A DNA stretch of 6,025 nucleotides from Acidisarcina sp. (GCA_021155145.1 JAJNPX010000243.1:1-6025), one strand, 5' to 3'; counted from the first letter of the stretch, positions 1 to 6,025 are shown. Made by a program: numbers and translations. The notes: generated from the sequence alone by a model not told the origin.

Positions 1-2120
1 TCTGGGAATGGCGGTCCGCGCTGCTGATGGCCCTGTCGATCCCGATCACGTTGGCGATGACGTTCGGAATGATGTATGTGCTGGGGATCGATCTACAACA
101 GGTTTCGATCGCTTCTCTGATCATCGCCCTTGGTCTTCTGGTCGACGATCCGGTCGTTGCAGGTGACGCCATCAAACGCGACCTCGCCGCGGGACTTCCC
201 GCTCGTATCGCTGCCTGGCTTGGGCCGACGAAGCTCGCAACGGCTATCCTCTATGCCACGATCACGAACATCGTCGCGTATTTGCCATTCCTGATGCTGC
301 CCGGAACAACCGGCGATTTTATCTACAGTCTACCCGTAGTGCTGACCTGTTCGCTAGTTGCGTCGCGGTTGGTTTCGATGACGTTTATACCCTTGCTGAG
401 CTACTACCTGTTGCGTCCTAAGGCCGAAAAATCGGTGGAAGAGCGCAAGAAGAAGGGTTTCGCTGCCGCATACTACCGGATCGGAACGTGGGCGATCGAG
501 CATCGTTGGCAGACGCTGGCTGCAGCCCTGGTGTTTCTCGTAATGGGCGGAATCTTCGCCATGCAGCTAAGGACAAACTTCTTCCCGAAGGATAACTCGT
601 ACCTATCCTACGTGGATGTGTGGCTTCCGCAGGATGCCCCGCTTTCGGTAACGAACGAAACGACTGCGAAGGCAGAAGAGATCATTCGCGAGGTCATTAA
701 TGAGTACAGCCATCACCACTCGGATGACGGTCAACCGCGCGAAGTACTTGAGTCGCTTACCACCTTCGCTGGCGGTGGCGGACCTCGTTTCTGGTCCTCG
801 GTGTCGCCGGAACTTCAACAGCTCAACTACGCGCAGATCATCATCCAGGTCACGGACAAGCACGATACTGCGCATCTGATGGAGCCCCTGCAGATCGCTC
901 TGTCGTCGCGAATCCCGGAGGCACGGATAGACGTTCGCCAGCTCGAGACTGGTAAGGCGGTTGGAATCCCGGTATCGATCCGGCTCACCGGCGGGGACAT
1001 GTCCACGCTAAGGGATCTGTCCGAGAAAACAAAGGCGATCCTGCGGCAGACGGGATTGGCGGAGCGCGTCCGCGATGATTGGGGCGAGGAAAGTTTCAAT
1101 CTTCGGCTACAGACAGATGCAGACCGCGCGTCGATAAGCGGTGTTACTAACGAGGATGTTGCTACATCATCCTCAAGTGCGACACGTGGTCAGCTACTGA
1201 CCAAACTTCGCGACGGCGACAAGGAAATACCCATAATTGCGCGGCTTCGGATGGAAGAGCGAGCCGGTATCGAGGACCTAAATAACTTATACGTGTATTC
1301 GTCTCAAAGCTCGAAAAAGGTTCCGCTACGCCAGGTTTCGTCTACTGAGTACGAGATGAAGGCCGAGAAGATCCGCTCGCGAAACCAGTTCAGGACGATA
1401 ACGGTTTCCGCGATGCCCGACTTCGGCGTCATGCCCTCTGAGGTTATGAACGCTGCTCGGACGGAACTTGAAGAGCTCGAACAGCATCTGCCACCAGGAT
1501 ACAAGATGGAGATCGGCGGAGAGGAAGAGCAACAAGTCGAGGATTTCCCAAAGCTCACGATGGTGCTCGGCGTCTCGGTAGTGTTGATCTTTCTTGCTCT
1601 CGTATTTCAGTTTAAGAATGCGATCAAGCCGTTGATCGTGTTTGCCGCCGTGCCGTTCGGGATGGTGGGTGCCTTGGCCGCCTTGTGGATCATGGACATG
1701 CCGTTCGGATTTATGGCGTTTCTCGGAATGATCAGCCTCGTCGGCGTTATCGTCAGCCACATCATTGTGCTGTTCGACTTTATCGAGGAAAAACACGCTG
1801 AAGGAGAGCCGCTTATCGATGCCCTGCTCGACGCGGGAATCATGCGTCTACGGCCGGTGATGATCACAGTCGGGGCAACTGTGATCGCGCTCTTCCCGCT
1901 CGCGGCTCACGGCGGTCCGCTTTGGGAACCTCTGTGCTACGCCCAGATCGGCGGACTGCTTGCAGCAACTTTCATCACGTTGCTTCTCGTGCCCGTGCTC
2001 TACTCGATCTTCGTCCTGGACCTGAAGATCGTTACCTGGAGTAATCCAGAAGAGATCGTCCATGAGACGAGTCCTGGTGCGGATGTTTCAGATGGAGCGG
2101 CATTGGTTGAGGTGAGCTAA
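1..2120 (+). CDS. RND-family efflux transporter permease subunit, C-terminal part (5' end outside window)
   Basis: Inner-membrane proton-driven RND pump subunit of the AcrB type, which normally works with a periplasmic adaptor and an outer-membrane channel. The frame is open to the window edge (first full codon at base 3, reading WEWRSALLMALSIP), so the ATG at 27 is internal; about 350 residues of a roughly 1,050-residue protein are missing. Counting from that Met, TM3 is about 1-18 and TM4 27-47, with the proton-relay pair Asp40-Asp41 in GLLVDDPVVAGD. TM5-TM6 are about 69-128 and TM7 about 160-180. The second large periplasmic porter/docking loop is about 181-505. TM8-TM12 follow (about 510-665), including the LRPVMIT motif. 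In TM10 the position of AcrB Lys940 is Ser577, followed by His578 (GVIVSHIIVLFDF). No frameshift is visible. Family is secure; substrate cannot be told. It heads or continues an operon with the next two genes. Confidence 0.93.
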   Translation, partial: WEWRSALLMALSIPITLAMTFGMMYVLGIDLQQVSIASLIIALGLLVDDPVVAGDAIKRDLAAGLPARIAAWLGPTKLATAILYATITNIVAYLPFLMLPGTTGDFIYSLPVVLTCSLVASRLVSMTFIPLLSYYLLRPKAEKSVEERKKKGFAAAYYRIGTWAIEHRWQTLAAALVFLVMGGIFAMQLRTNFFPKDNSYLSYVDVWLPQDAPLSVTNETTAKAEEIIREVINEYSHHHSDDGQPREVLESLTTFAGGGGPRFWSSVSPELQQLNYAQIIIQVTDKHDTAHLMEPLQIALSSRIPEARIDVRQLETGKAVGIPVSIRLTGGDMSTLRDLSEKTKAILRQTGLAERVRDDWGEESFNLRLQTDADRASISGVTNEDVATSSSSATRGQLLTKLRDGDKEIPIIARLRMEERAGIEDLNNLYVYSSQSSKKVPLRQVSSTEYEMKAEKIRSRNQFRTITVSAMPDFGVMPSEVMNAARTELEELEQHLPPGYKMEIGGEEEQQVEDFPKLTMVLGVSVVLIFLALVFQFKNAIKPLIVFAAVPFGMVGALAALWIMDMPFGFMAFLGMISLVGVIVSHIIVLFDFIEEKHAEGEPLIDALLDAGIMRLRPVMITVGATVIALFPLAAHGGPLWEPLCYAQIGGLLAATFITLLLVPVLYSIFVLDLKIVTWSNPEEIVHETSPGADVSDGAALVEVS
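2109..2115 (+). promoter_or_regulatory. Shine-Dalgarno of the hydrolase gene
   Basis: GAGGTGA lies 9 nt before the ATG at 2125 and sits inside the last codons of the RND gene. It supports that start over the in-frame ATG at 2134, which has no comparable site. It also implies that ribosomes finishing the permease re-initiate here. Confidence 0.7.
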
Positions 2121-2124
2121 ACAT

Positions 2125-3033
2125 ATGAGCAAGATGAGACTGTCACAATTCAAAACCGAAGCCGCGCGAAATGCGTTGAAGATCTGGGTCAGGAACACGT
2201 CTTCGCGGTTAACACTTAACTACCAAGAATTGGACCTGTACACAGCCTTCGGAACAACTCGGTTGCTATCAGTCCGACATGATCAGCCAGAGCTTCAACC
2301 GATATTGTTCCTTCCCGTAGCGCGAACGTACGGAATATTCTGGGATGCGAGTGATCATCTGCACCGTCTGGGTGAAAACTACTGGATCTACCTTCTGGAT
2401 GTCGTTGGGCAGCCATCCCTTAGCGCTCCGGCCTGTCCGGTATTGAACTCGAACGACTACGGTATCTGGCTTGACGAGGTGTGCGTGCGGATCGGCTTTC
2501 GGCTCGGCATTGTGGTCGGAGCTTCGTTTGGCGGGCTCCCAATCTTTAAACTGGCGGCGGTTGCCCCAGAGAGGATCTCGAAGGCATTCCTATGCAACCC
2601 GGTTGGTCTCTCGTACATTAGCCTAAGGCCGGCTTCGCTCTACCATACTCCGCTCCCGGTTTATCGGCCGACCCGTCGCGACGTCGAATCTTTTCTGAGA
2701 AAGATGGTTTTCACTCCACTCCACCAACCACAGGGACCTCTTTCGGATCGTCTAGTCGATTACGTGGAGCTTTCCGTCCGCGACTTCGAAATTAACGGTG
2801 ATTATCCGACGCGGCCGTCTGACAACGAGATATCCGCATTAACCGCCGAATCCCATCCCATCGTCGGACGCGACGACGCACTGATTCCCCAGTGCCGAAC
2901 AGTGAAGCGCGCACGGAGTCTGTTGAGCGATCTTAGATCTGTGACCGTGCTGCCGGGTGTGGGGCATGGGATCGAACTATCGTCACTGATCGTCGACGTG
3001 CTAAATGGCCTGCTTCGGGCTGAGGAGAAATGA
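2125..3033 (+). CDS. alpha/beta-hydrolase fold protein
   Basis: 302-residue protein, predicted cytoplasmic because no signal peptide or membrane helix is seen. The nucleophile elbow is G-A-S134-F-G-G (residues 132-137), followed by APERISKAFLCNPVGL, the usual strand-helix after the elbow. The acid is Asp250 or Asp251 in VGRDDALIP and the general base is His281 in PGVGHG, so the Ser-Asp-His triad is complete. The strand around residues 60-68 reads ILFLPVART, where most relatives carry an HG-type oxyanion motif, so activity on ordinary esters is uncertain. Residues 160-240 form the variable lid. The start follows the RND stop by 4 nt and is supported by GAGGTGA. The gene sits between an efflux pump and a lytic transglycosylase; esterase, thioesterase or lipid hydrolase are all possible. 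Fold assignment is firm, substrate unknown. Confidence 0.85.
   Translation: MSKMRLSQFKTEAARNALKIWVRNTSSRLTLNYQELDLYTAFGTTRLLSVRHDQPELQPILFLPVARTYGIFWDASDHLHRLGENYWIYLLDVVGQPSLSAPACPVLNSNDYGIWLDEVCVRIGFRLGIVVGASFGGLPIFKLAAVAPERISKAFLCNPVGLSYISLRPASLYHTPLPVYRPTRRDVESFLRKMVFTPLHQPQGPLSDRLVDYVELSVRDFEINGDYPTRPSDNEISALTAESHPIVGRDDALIPQCRTVKRARSLLSDLRSVTVLPGVGHGIELSSLIVDVLNGLLRAEEK
3022..3027 (+). promoter_or_regulatory. Shine-Dalgarno of the lytic transglycosylase gene
   Basis: GAGGAG lies 10 nt before the ATG at 3038, overlapping the last codons of the hydrolase gene (stop TGA 3031-3033). It decides the start at 3038 rather than the upstream in-frame ATG at 3005, which would add 11 residues in front of a clear signal peptide. 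Confidence 0.75.
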
Positions 3034-3037
3034 CCAA

Positions 3038-4360
3038 ATGATTAAGAATACATTGGCCTATCGGGTTGTCACCGTGCTTCTAGTATTTAGCGGTTTTGCT
3101 TCGGCCCAGTCGTCGGGAATTGAGCAGGATATCGACCTTTTGGTGGGCATCAGTAAACAGTCTCAGGAGCATTTTCAAAATGGTGTAGCGGCGTTGAATG
3201 CGGGCCGTCGAAGTGAAGCGAAGTCCGCTTTTGACCAATCGATCAAGGTATTCTTCGCGGCAAAGATCGATGTTCGAAAGGTGCCGAGACTTAGCGACTG
3301 CGTTGAAATACTTATCGAGACCATTTATCGGATCGAGTTTCCGGAGCCCGGCCAAAGACCCGACAGCTCAAGTCTTTCAGCGGCGTGCGGCTGGCGTGGA
3401 TCGGCAATCGCCGGTTTGTACGCTCGGTCGGAGGAATCGCTGGAGAAGGGCTTTAGCTCTCAGTCATTCGAGCCGTCGCCCCTAGACGAACTCTCAAAAC
3501 TGCAGCTAACTGCGGACGAGACGGAATCGGCAAACACGCCCGAAGCCCGACTTGAATACGCTCAAATCGAACGCTCGGTAGCCGCGAACTCGCTAGGCCT
3601 CTCGTTCCAAATGCACCCTATGGTGCAGCAGTTTCTGAACTATTATCAGGGGCGGGGCAAAGGGACCATGCGAACAGGCCTTTACCGATCCGGAATGTTT
3701 ATGCACATGGCAAGGCGCATCTTCCGCGAAGAAGGTATTCCCGAAAATGTTGCGTGGCTGGGTCAAGTCGAAAGCATGTGGAAACCAGTCGCCCTCTCGT
3801 CGGCTTCCGCTTCCGGGCTTTGGCAGTTCATCCCTAGCACGGGCGAGCGTTTTGGACTTCGCCGAACGGCATACGTTGATGAGCGAAACAGCTTTGAAAA
3901 GGCAACTCGAGCGTCGGCCAGATATCTAAAGTTCCTGGTGAACCGGTACCGTGGCAACTGGGAACTCGCGCTGGCGGCGTACAACTCTGGTGAGGGGAAC
4001 GTGGATCGGGCGATTCGACGGGCAGGCGTTTCGAATTTTTGGGCGGCATACCCATATCTGCCTCAGGAAACGCGAAACTATGTCCCCAACATACTTGCAA
4101 CAATTCTTATCGCAAACTTTCCGCAGCGTTACGGCTTTGCCGGACTCATGCCGGCACCTAGACTGGATTACGCTCACGTTACGGCAGGACCGCTGACTGA
4201 CCTGGCAACGATCGCTCGGGCATCAGGAACGACTGTGCAATATCTGCGTTATCTGAATCCCGAACTGCGGTCTAACGTCACTCCGCCGGAAAACTACCTT
4301 ATCCGCATCCCGGTTGTTCGGCCAATCAAGAACCCGTCGGCCTCGCTAGGTGCCGGTTGA
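3038..4360 (+). CDS. secreted MltD-like lytic transglycosylase (SLT/GH23 domain, weak LysM-like C-terminus)
   Basis: 440 residues from ATG 3038. Residues 1-24 form a Sec signal peptide (MIKNTLAYR, hydrophobic core, cleavage near ASA-Q) with no lipobox Cys, so the product is probably periplasmic and soluble, unlike lipoprotein MltD. Residues 45-73 (from HFQNGVAALNAG to FDQSIKVFF) look like one TPR-type helical pair. Residues about 75-190 are not recognised. The SLT domain is about 195-365: catalytic Glu245 in GQVES, then SASGLWQFIPSTG (256-269) and LAAYNSGEG (312-320), the three hallmark motifs of family 1 transglycosylases, which cleave the MurNAc-GlcNAc bond to leave 1,6-anhydroMurNAc. Residues about 378-425 resemble one degenerate LysM (LATIARASGTTV...LNPEL...YLIRIPV), likely for peptidoglycan binding. 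It is the third gene of the run, 4 nt after the hydrolase stop. No clear terminator follows. Confidence 0.9.
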   Translation: MIKNTLAYRVVTVLLVFSGFASAQSSGIEQDIDLLVGISKQSQEHFQNGVAALNAGRRSEAKSAFDQSIKVFFAAKIDVRKVPRLSDCVEILIETIYRIEFPEPGQRPDSSSLSAACGWRGSAIAGLYARSEESLEKGFSSQSFEPSPLDELSKLQLTADETESANTPEARLEYAQIERSVAANSLGLSFQMHPMVQQFLNYYQGRGKGTMRTGLYRSGMFMHMARRIFREEGIPENVAWLGQVESMWKPVALSSASASGLWQFIPSTGERFGLRRTAYVDERNSFEKATRASARYLKFLVNRYRGNWELALAAYNSGEGNVDRAIRRAGVSNFWAAYPYLPQETRNYVPNILATILIANFPQRYGFAGLMPAPRLDYAHVTAGPLTDLATIARASGTTVQYLRYLNPELRSNVTPPENYLIRIPVVRPIKNPSASLGAG

Positions 4361-4486
4361 TGTTGTTGGGGTTTCCGCCCATGTGATCGATGAGCGGTAT
4401 GGGTTGTAGGGCCCTGAAACTCGGACCTAAATATTGAAGATGCCTGTTTCGAATAGAATGCAAAAGAGTTTCGCGTTTGGCGTTTT

Positions 4487-4921
4487 GTGCTGTCTATCTT
4501 GGCTCAGACTACCTTCATGCGACAACCTACCAATGAAGTCATCCATAATGATTCATTAGTTAGAACCGCGGTCATGGCAATCAACACGAACACCTTGGTT
4601 CGCGTGCAATTGGCACAAGGTTCGATCATCGAGGGCAAGATACTTGACCGAACCGACTGTATACTTTCTGTCATTGATCTCCAAACCCATGGCGTAGTCG
4701 AGATCCCGTTTTGTTCGGTAAAAGCAATTGAGGCAATTGGCCGCCCCAACGACACAAGAGCCCCGAACGTTCTCTTCTTTCCCAGCTATCGGAAGATAAC
4801 TAGTATCAGAAATGGTACGCTCTCCCCTCTGATCGGGCGAACACGCAGAAGCTTAGTAACTCGTGTGAGACGAAGAGATGCGTTTTCCTTTGTATCTTTT
4901 GTAAACGGACATAAGCTGTGA
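4487..4921 (+). CDS. small protein with LSm/SH3-like beta segment; probable N-terminal frameshift
   Basis: 144 codons from GTG 4487; ATG 4517 and ATG 4574 are alternative starts, and none has a convincing Shine-Dalgarno. Residues 35-85 (from NTLVRVQLAQGSIIEGKI through VVEIPFCSVKAIEAIG) have the alternating hydrophobic pattern and the 'L-x-x-G-S-x-x-x-G-x-I' turn of small LSm/SH3-like barrels; similar hypothetical proteins are, to my recollection, common in Acidobacteria, usually after a signal peptide. Here the first codons (VLSILAQTTF) look like the second half of a signal peptide. Its first half, MQKSFAFGVL, is in another frame from ATG 4458 (or 4440). One extra base near 4486 would join them. 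Residues 90-144 are basic and resemble nothing I know, so the gene may be decayed at both ends. A TAGAAT at 4454-4459 could be a -10 box but lacks a good -35. Confidence 0.45.
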   Translation: MLSILAQTTFMRQPTNEVIHNDSLVRTAVMAINTNTLVRVQLAQGSIIEGKILDRTDCILSVIDLQTHGVVEIPFCSVKAIEAIGRPNDTRAPNVLFFPSYRKITSIRNGTLSPLIGRTRRSLVTRVRRRDAFSFVSFVNGHKL

Positions 4922-4935
4922 GTGAACTTCGAGAT

Positions 4936-4957
4936 TGTCGGAACAGTCAGTCCGACA
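4936..4957 (+). other. short hairpin after the LSm-like ORF
   Basis: TGTCGGA (4936-4942) and TCCGACA (4951-4957) form a perfect 7-bp stem with an 8-nt loop, 15 nt after the stop at 4921. There is no T-tract after it on either strand, so it is not a standard intrinsic terminator. It may be an RNA 3'-end or stability element, or chance. Confidence 0.25.
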
Positions 4958-5033
4958 TGTCGATCCGCGAGGGACATCCGCAAGTTCCATTCCGCCGCTT
5001 GTCAGCCGCTTATTCGTTGAGATTTGGAATGAG

Positions 5034-5225
5034 ATGGATGAGATCGGGGTGTTTCTGCACCAGGCGGTGCGTTACTCAGCCAAGTGGTGCGTCAGTTATC
5101 CGAGATGGCTCGGAAAACGAGTGTTCAGACCGATGGTTGCAAAATGGAGGCGCTTTTTTCGACGGGTGGTCGGCGTAAGTGGCACAATTGAAAGGCTTAC
5201 AGATCCGCCCTTTCGTGGCCTGTAG
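5034..5225 (+). CDS. doubtful small basic ORF
   Basis: 64 codons from ATG 5034; the same frame is open from a TTG at 4935. The product is rich in Trp, Phe and Arg (for example AKWRRFFRRVVG), with no membrane helix long enough to be sure of and no family I recognise. No Shine-Dalgarno precedes either start. It ends 9 nt before the A-tract flanking the tRNA terminator, whose hairpin could also serve this strand. An overlapping frame is also open here, which argues that this is simply stop-poor DNA. The rest of the 4361-5234 stretch, outside this and the LSm-like ORF, shows no RNA gene or repeat that I can support. Confidence 0.18.
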   Translation: MDEIGVFLHQAVRYSAKWCVSYPRWLGKRVFRPMVAKWRRFFRRVVGVSGTIERLTDPPFRGL

Positions 5226-5234
5226 GAACCAACG

Positions 5235-5268
5235 AAAAAAGGGACTTTCGAACTTCATCGAAAGCCCC
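5235..5268 (-). terminator. intrinsic terminator of tRNA-Pro (possibly bidirectional)
   Basis: A 10-bp stem pairs 5241-5250 with 5259-5268 around an 8-nt loop. Read on the minus strand it is GGGGCTTTCG / CGAAAGTCCC with a single G-U wobble, followed by TTTTTT (5240-5235). It begins 8 nt after the tRNA 3' end. Read on the plus strand the wobble becomes an A-C mismatch, but ATTTTTATT follows, so weaker termination in that direction is also possible. Confidence 0.85.
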
Positions 5269-5276
5269 ATTTTTAT

Positions 5277-5353
5277 TGGTCGGGACGGCGAGATTTGAAC
5301 TCACGACCTCTCGCACCCCAAGCGAACGCGCTACCAGACTGCGCTACGTCCCG
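5277..5353 (-). tRNA. tRNA-Pro (anticodon GGG)
   Basis: A 77-nt cloverleaf on the minus strand. The acceptor stem is CGGGACG/CGTCCCG and the D-arm GCGC/GCGC carries a GG in its loop. The anticodon arm is TTCGC-TTGGGGT-GCGAG, so the anticodon at loop positions 34-36 is GGG (reads CCC and CCU). The variable loop is 5 nt and the T-arm is GTGAG-TTCAAAT-CTCGC. The discriminator is A, and the 3' CCA is encoded (5279-5277). The acceptor pair C1-G72 fits tRNA-Pro. It has its own promoter and terminator, so it is a stand-alone gene. Confidence 0.97.
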
Positions 5354-5368
5354 AAAAAATCAAATTTT

Positions 5369-5397
5369 AGATTAGGTTTGCCCGGTGCCTTTGTCAA
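5369..5397 (-). promoter_or_regulatory. promoter of tRNA-Pro
   Basis: On the minus strand a perfect -35 TTGACA (5397-5392), a 17-bp spacer and TAATCT (5374-5369; the key T, A and final T of the -10 are kept). Predicted transcription starts near 5362, giving a leader of about 8 nt before the mature tRNA 5' end at 5353. It lies between the stop of the MerR gene and the tRNA. Confidence 0.65.
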
Positions 5398-5407
5398 ACA
5401 ATGAGGC

Positions 5408-5899
5408 TCAGGCGGGCCGATTCTTTAGTAGTTCCCTGATCTCGAGCAAATTCTGTGAGAGTGTCCGCAAGGCTTCTCGCTGGGCCGGGGAAATATCAAG
5501 ATTCTCGGAGCCGTTCGAGGCCACCCGGCTATCCGCCTCGAGTTCGAGGTCATCGTCGAAAAGGCCTGGTGCGCCGTGCGATGGTTCGTCACTTTGTTGC
5601 GGCCTGGGCTCCGGGTGTACTATCTTGAGTTTTGGAGGTTCGCGGAGTTCGTTCTGGAGCTTTTTCCTCGCACCCGCGATCGTAAACATATCGTCGTAAA
5701 GGAGTTCCTTGATCCGCAATGATATCTCGACGTCCCTTCGGCGATAGCTTCTCTGTCCCGAGCGATTCTTTTGAGGCGAGAGCTGCGGAAACTCGGTTTC
5801 CCAATATCTGAGGACATGCGCCTGAACCCCCACAAGGTCGCAAACTTCGCCGATCTTGAAATAGAGTTTCTCAGGGATCACTGTAGCGGCCTGGCTCAT
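5408..5899 (-). CDS. MerR-family transcriptional regulator
   Basis: 163-residue DNA-binding protein. Residues 12-80 are a MerR winged helix-turn-helix: [14 protein letters not shown] (12-25), recognition helix region [13 protein letters not shown] (28-40), wing [14 protein letters not shown] (45-58) and [18 protein letters not shown] (64-81). The [11 protein letters not shown]...[10 protein letters not shown] version is a known clade of short MerR proteins in Acidobacteria and deltaproteobacterial relatives. There is no metal-binding Cys cluster (only Cys20 is present). The C-terminus is a charged, probably disordered linker (about 88-130, acidic [10 protein letters not shown]) and a short amphipathic helix (137-160, [15 protein letters not shown]) that could mediate dimerisation. 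No effector domain is evident, so it may act as a simple repressor or activator. The ATG at 5899 is the natural start for the family length; no Shine-Dalgarno precedes it. The tRNA gene downstream on the same strand has its own promoter. Targets unknown. Confidence 0.9.
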   Translation of the reverse strand: MSQAATVIPEKLYFKIGEVCDLVGVQAHVLRYWETEFPQLSPQKNRSGQRSYRRRDVEISLRIKELLYDDMFTIAGARKKLQNELREPPKLKIVHPEPRPQQSDEPSHGAPGLFDDDLELEADSRVASNGSENLDISPAQREALRTLSQNLLEIRELLKNRPA

Positions 5900-5943
5900 A
5901 ATACGAGAACTAGTGTTAAAGTTTATTGTAGCTCTGACGCGTT

Positions 5944-5972
5944 ATTCTATGTGTTTATTAAACTTGTGTCAA
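5944..5972 (-). promoter_or_regulatory. promoter of the MerR-family gene, with dyad in the spacer
   Basis: Minus-strand TTGACA (5972-5967), 17-bp spacer, TAGAAT (5949-5944): a perfect -35 and 5 of 6 in the -10. The predicted 5' leader is about 37 nt. The spacer contains the 11-bp dyad GTTTA-T-TAAAC (5953-5963) whose centre, 5958, is the exact centre of the spacer, as in operators of MerR-type regulators. This suggests autoregulation, by inference only. Confidence 0.7.
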
Positions 5973-5984
5973 TAAAGTTTTGCT

Positions 5985-6025
5985 ATGAATGAATTCGAGT
6001 TCATCAAGAACATTAAGAAAAAATA
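5985..6025 (+). CDS. 5' end of a divergent gene, possibly thiamine-phosphate kinase (ThiL-like)
   Basis: Thirteen full codons, M-N-E-F-E-F-I-K-N-I-K-K-K, run off the window edge. The E-F-x-F-I-x-x-I pattern resembles the N-terminus of many ThiL proteins, which phosphorylate thiamine monophosphate, but 13 residues cannot establish this. No strong Shine-Dalgarno precedes the ATG. A weak candidate promoter, CTGACG (5934-5939) with a 16-bp spacer and TATTAA (5956-5961), overlaps the MerR promoter on the other strand, so both genes could be affected by a regulator bound in the 85-bp gap between them. Confidence 0.4.
   Translation, partial: MNEFEFIKNIKKK

Noticed and set aside
1326..1796. 156-codon open frame antisense to the RND gene
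   Set aside because: It is a shadow of a strongly supported coding region; its product is a His/Asp/Arg-rich string with no recognisable motif and no ribosome site.
2269..2281. 13-base word TCAGTCCGACATG repeated at 4947-4959
   Set aside because: Only two copies, one within a coding region and with unrelated flanks; most likely chance.
3005..3037. Upstream in-frame ATG for the lytic transglycosylase
   Set aside because: It would overlap the hydrolase gene and place 11 residues before a clear signal peptide; GAGGAG is correctly spaced for ATG 3038 instead.
4434..4459. Promoter-like TTGAAG ... TAGAAT before the LSm-like ORF
   Set aside because: The spacer is only 14 bp, too short for a standard housekeeping promoter.
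4361..4460. Possible terminator after the lytic transglycosylase (CCCAT...ATGGG pair and the AGGGCCCT palindrome)
   Set aside because: The stems are short, with a long loop or none, and no T-tract follows.
4918..5178. Open frame whose GTG overlaps the TGA of the LSm-like ORF
   Set aside because: The overlap looks like coupling, but the product is rich in Arg, Ser, Cys and Trp without pattern, and another frame is open across the same bases.

Overview
The window looks like chromosomal DNA from an Acidobacteriota-type bacterium, perhaps Blastocatellia-like. That placement is inference. It rests on intermediate base composition, on a MerR-type regulator with the [11 protein letters not shown] / [13 protein letters not shown] signature, and on an RND permease with an unusual transmembrane helix 10. 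No plasmid, phage, insertion-sequence or CRISPR signature is visible.

Left part (1-4360, + strand): a tightly packed run of three genes. The first is the C-terminal two thirds of an RND-family efflux permease, whose 5' end lies outside the window. Four bases later comes an alpha/beta-hydrolase with an intact Ser-Asp-His triad. Four bases after that comes a secreted MltD-like lytic transglycosylase with a weak C-terminal LysM-like segment. The two inner junctions are 4-nt gaps, each with a Shine-Dalgarno sequence inside the end of the preceding gene. This predicts co-transcription and coupled translation. A shared cell-envelope role (export plus peptidoglycan remodelling) is a reasonable inference, but the hydrolase substrate is unknown.

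Middle part (4361-5234): a poorly organised stretch. It holds one small ORF with an LSm/SH3-like beta-rich segment, whose signal-peptide-like N-terminus appears to lie in another reading frame (possible single-base frameshift near 4486). Further on are a small hairpin and a doubtful basic ORF.

Right part (5235-6025): on the minus strand, a MerR-family regulator gene with a near-consensus promoter is followed by a tRNA-Pro(GGG) gene. The tRNA has its own promoter, an encoded CCA end and an immediately following intrinsic terminator. Divergent from the regulator, on the plus strand, the first 13 codons of another gene run off the window edge; they resemble the N-terminus of thiamine-phosphate kinase, though the evidence is thin.

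I do not see a clear undescribed system. The points most worth following are the altered proton-relay helix of the permease, its coupling to a hydrolase and a lytic transglycosylase, the apparent frameshift near 4486, and a dyad centred exactly in the spacer of the regulator promoter.
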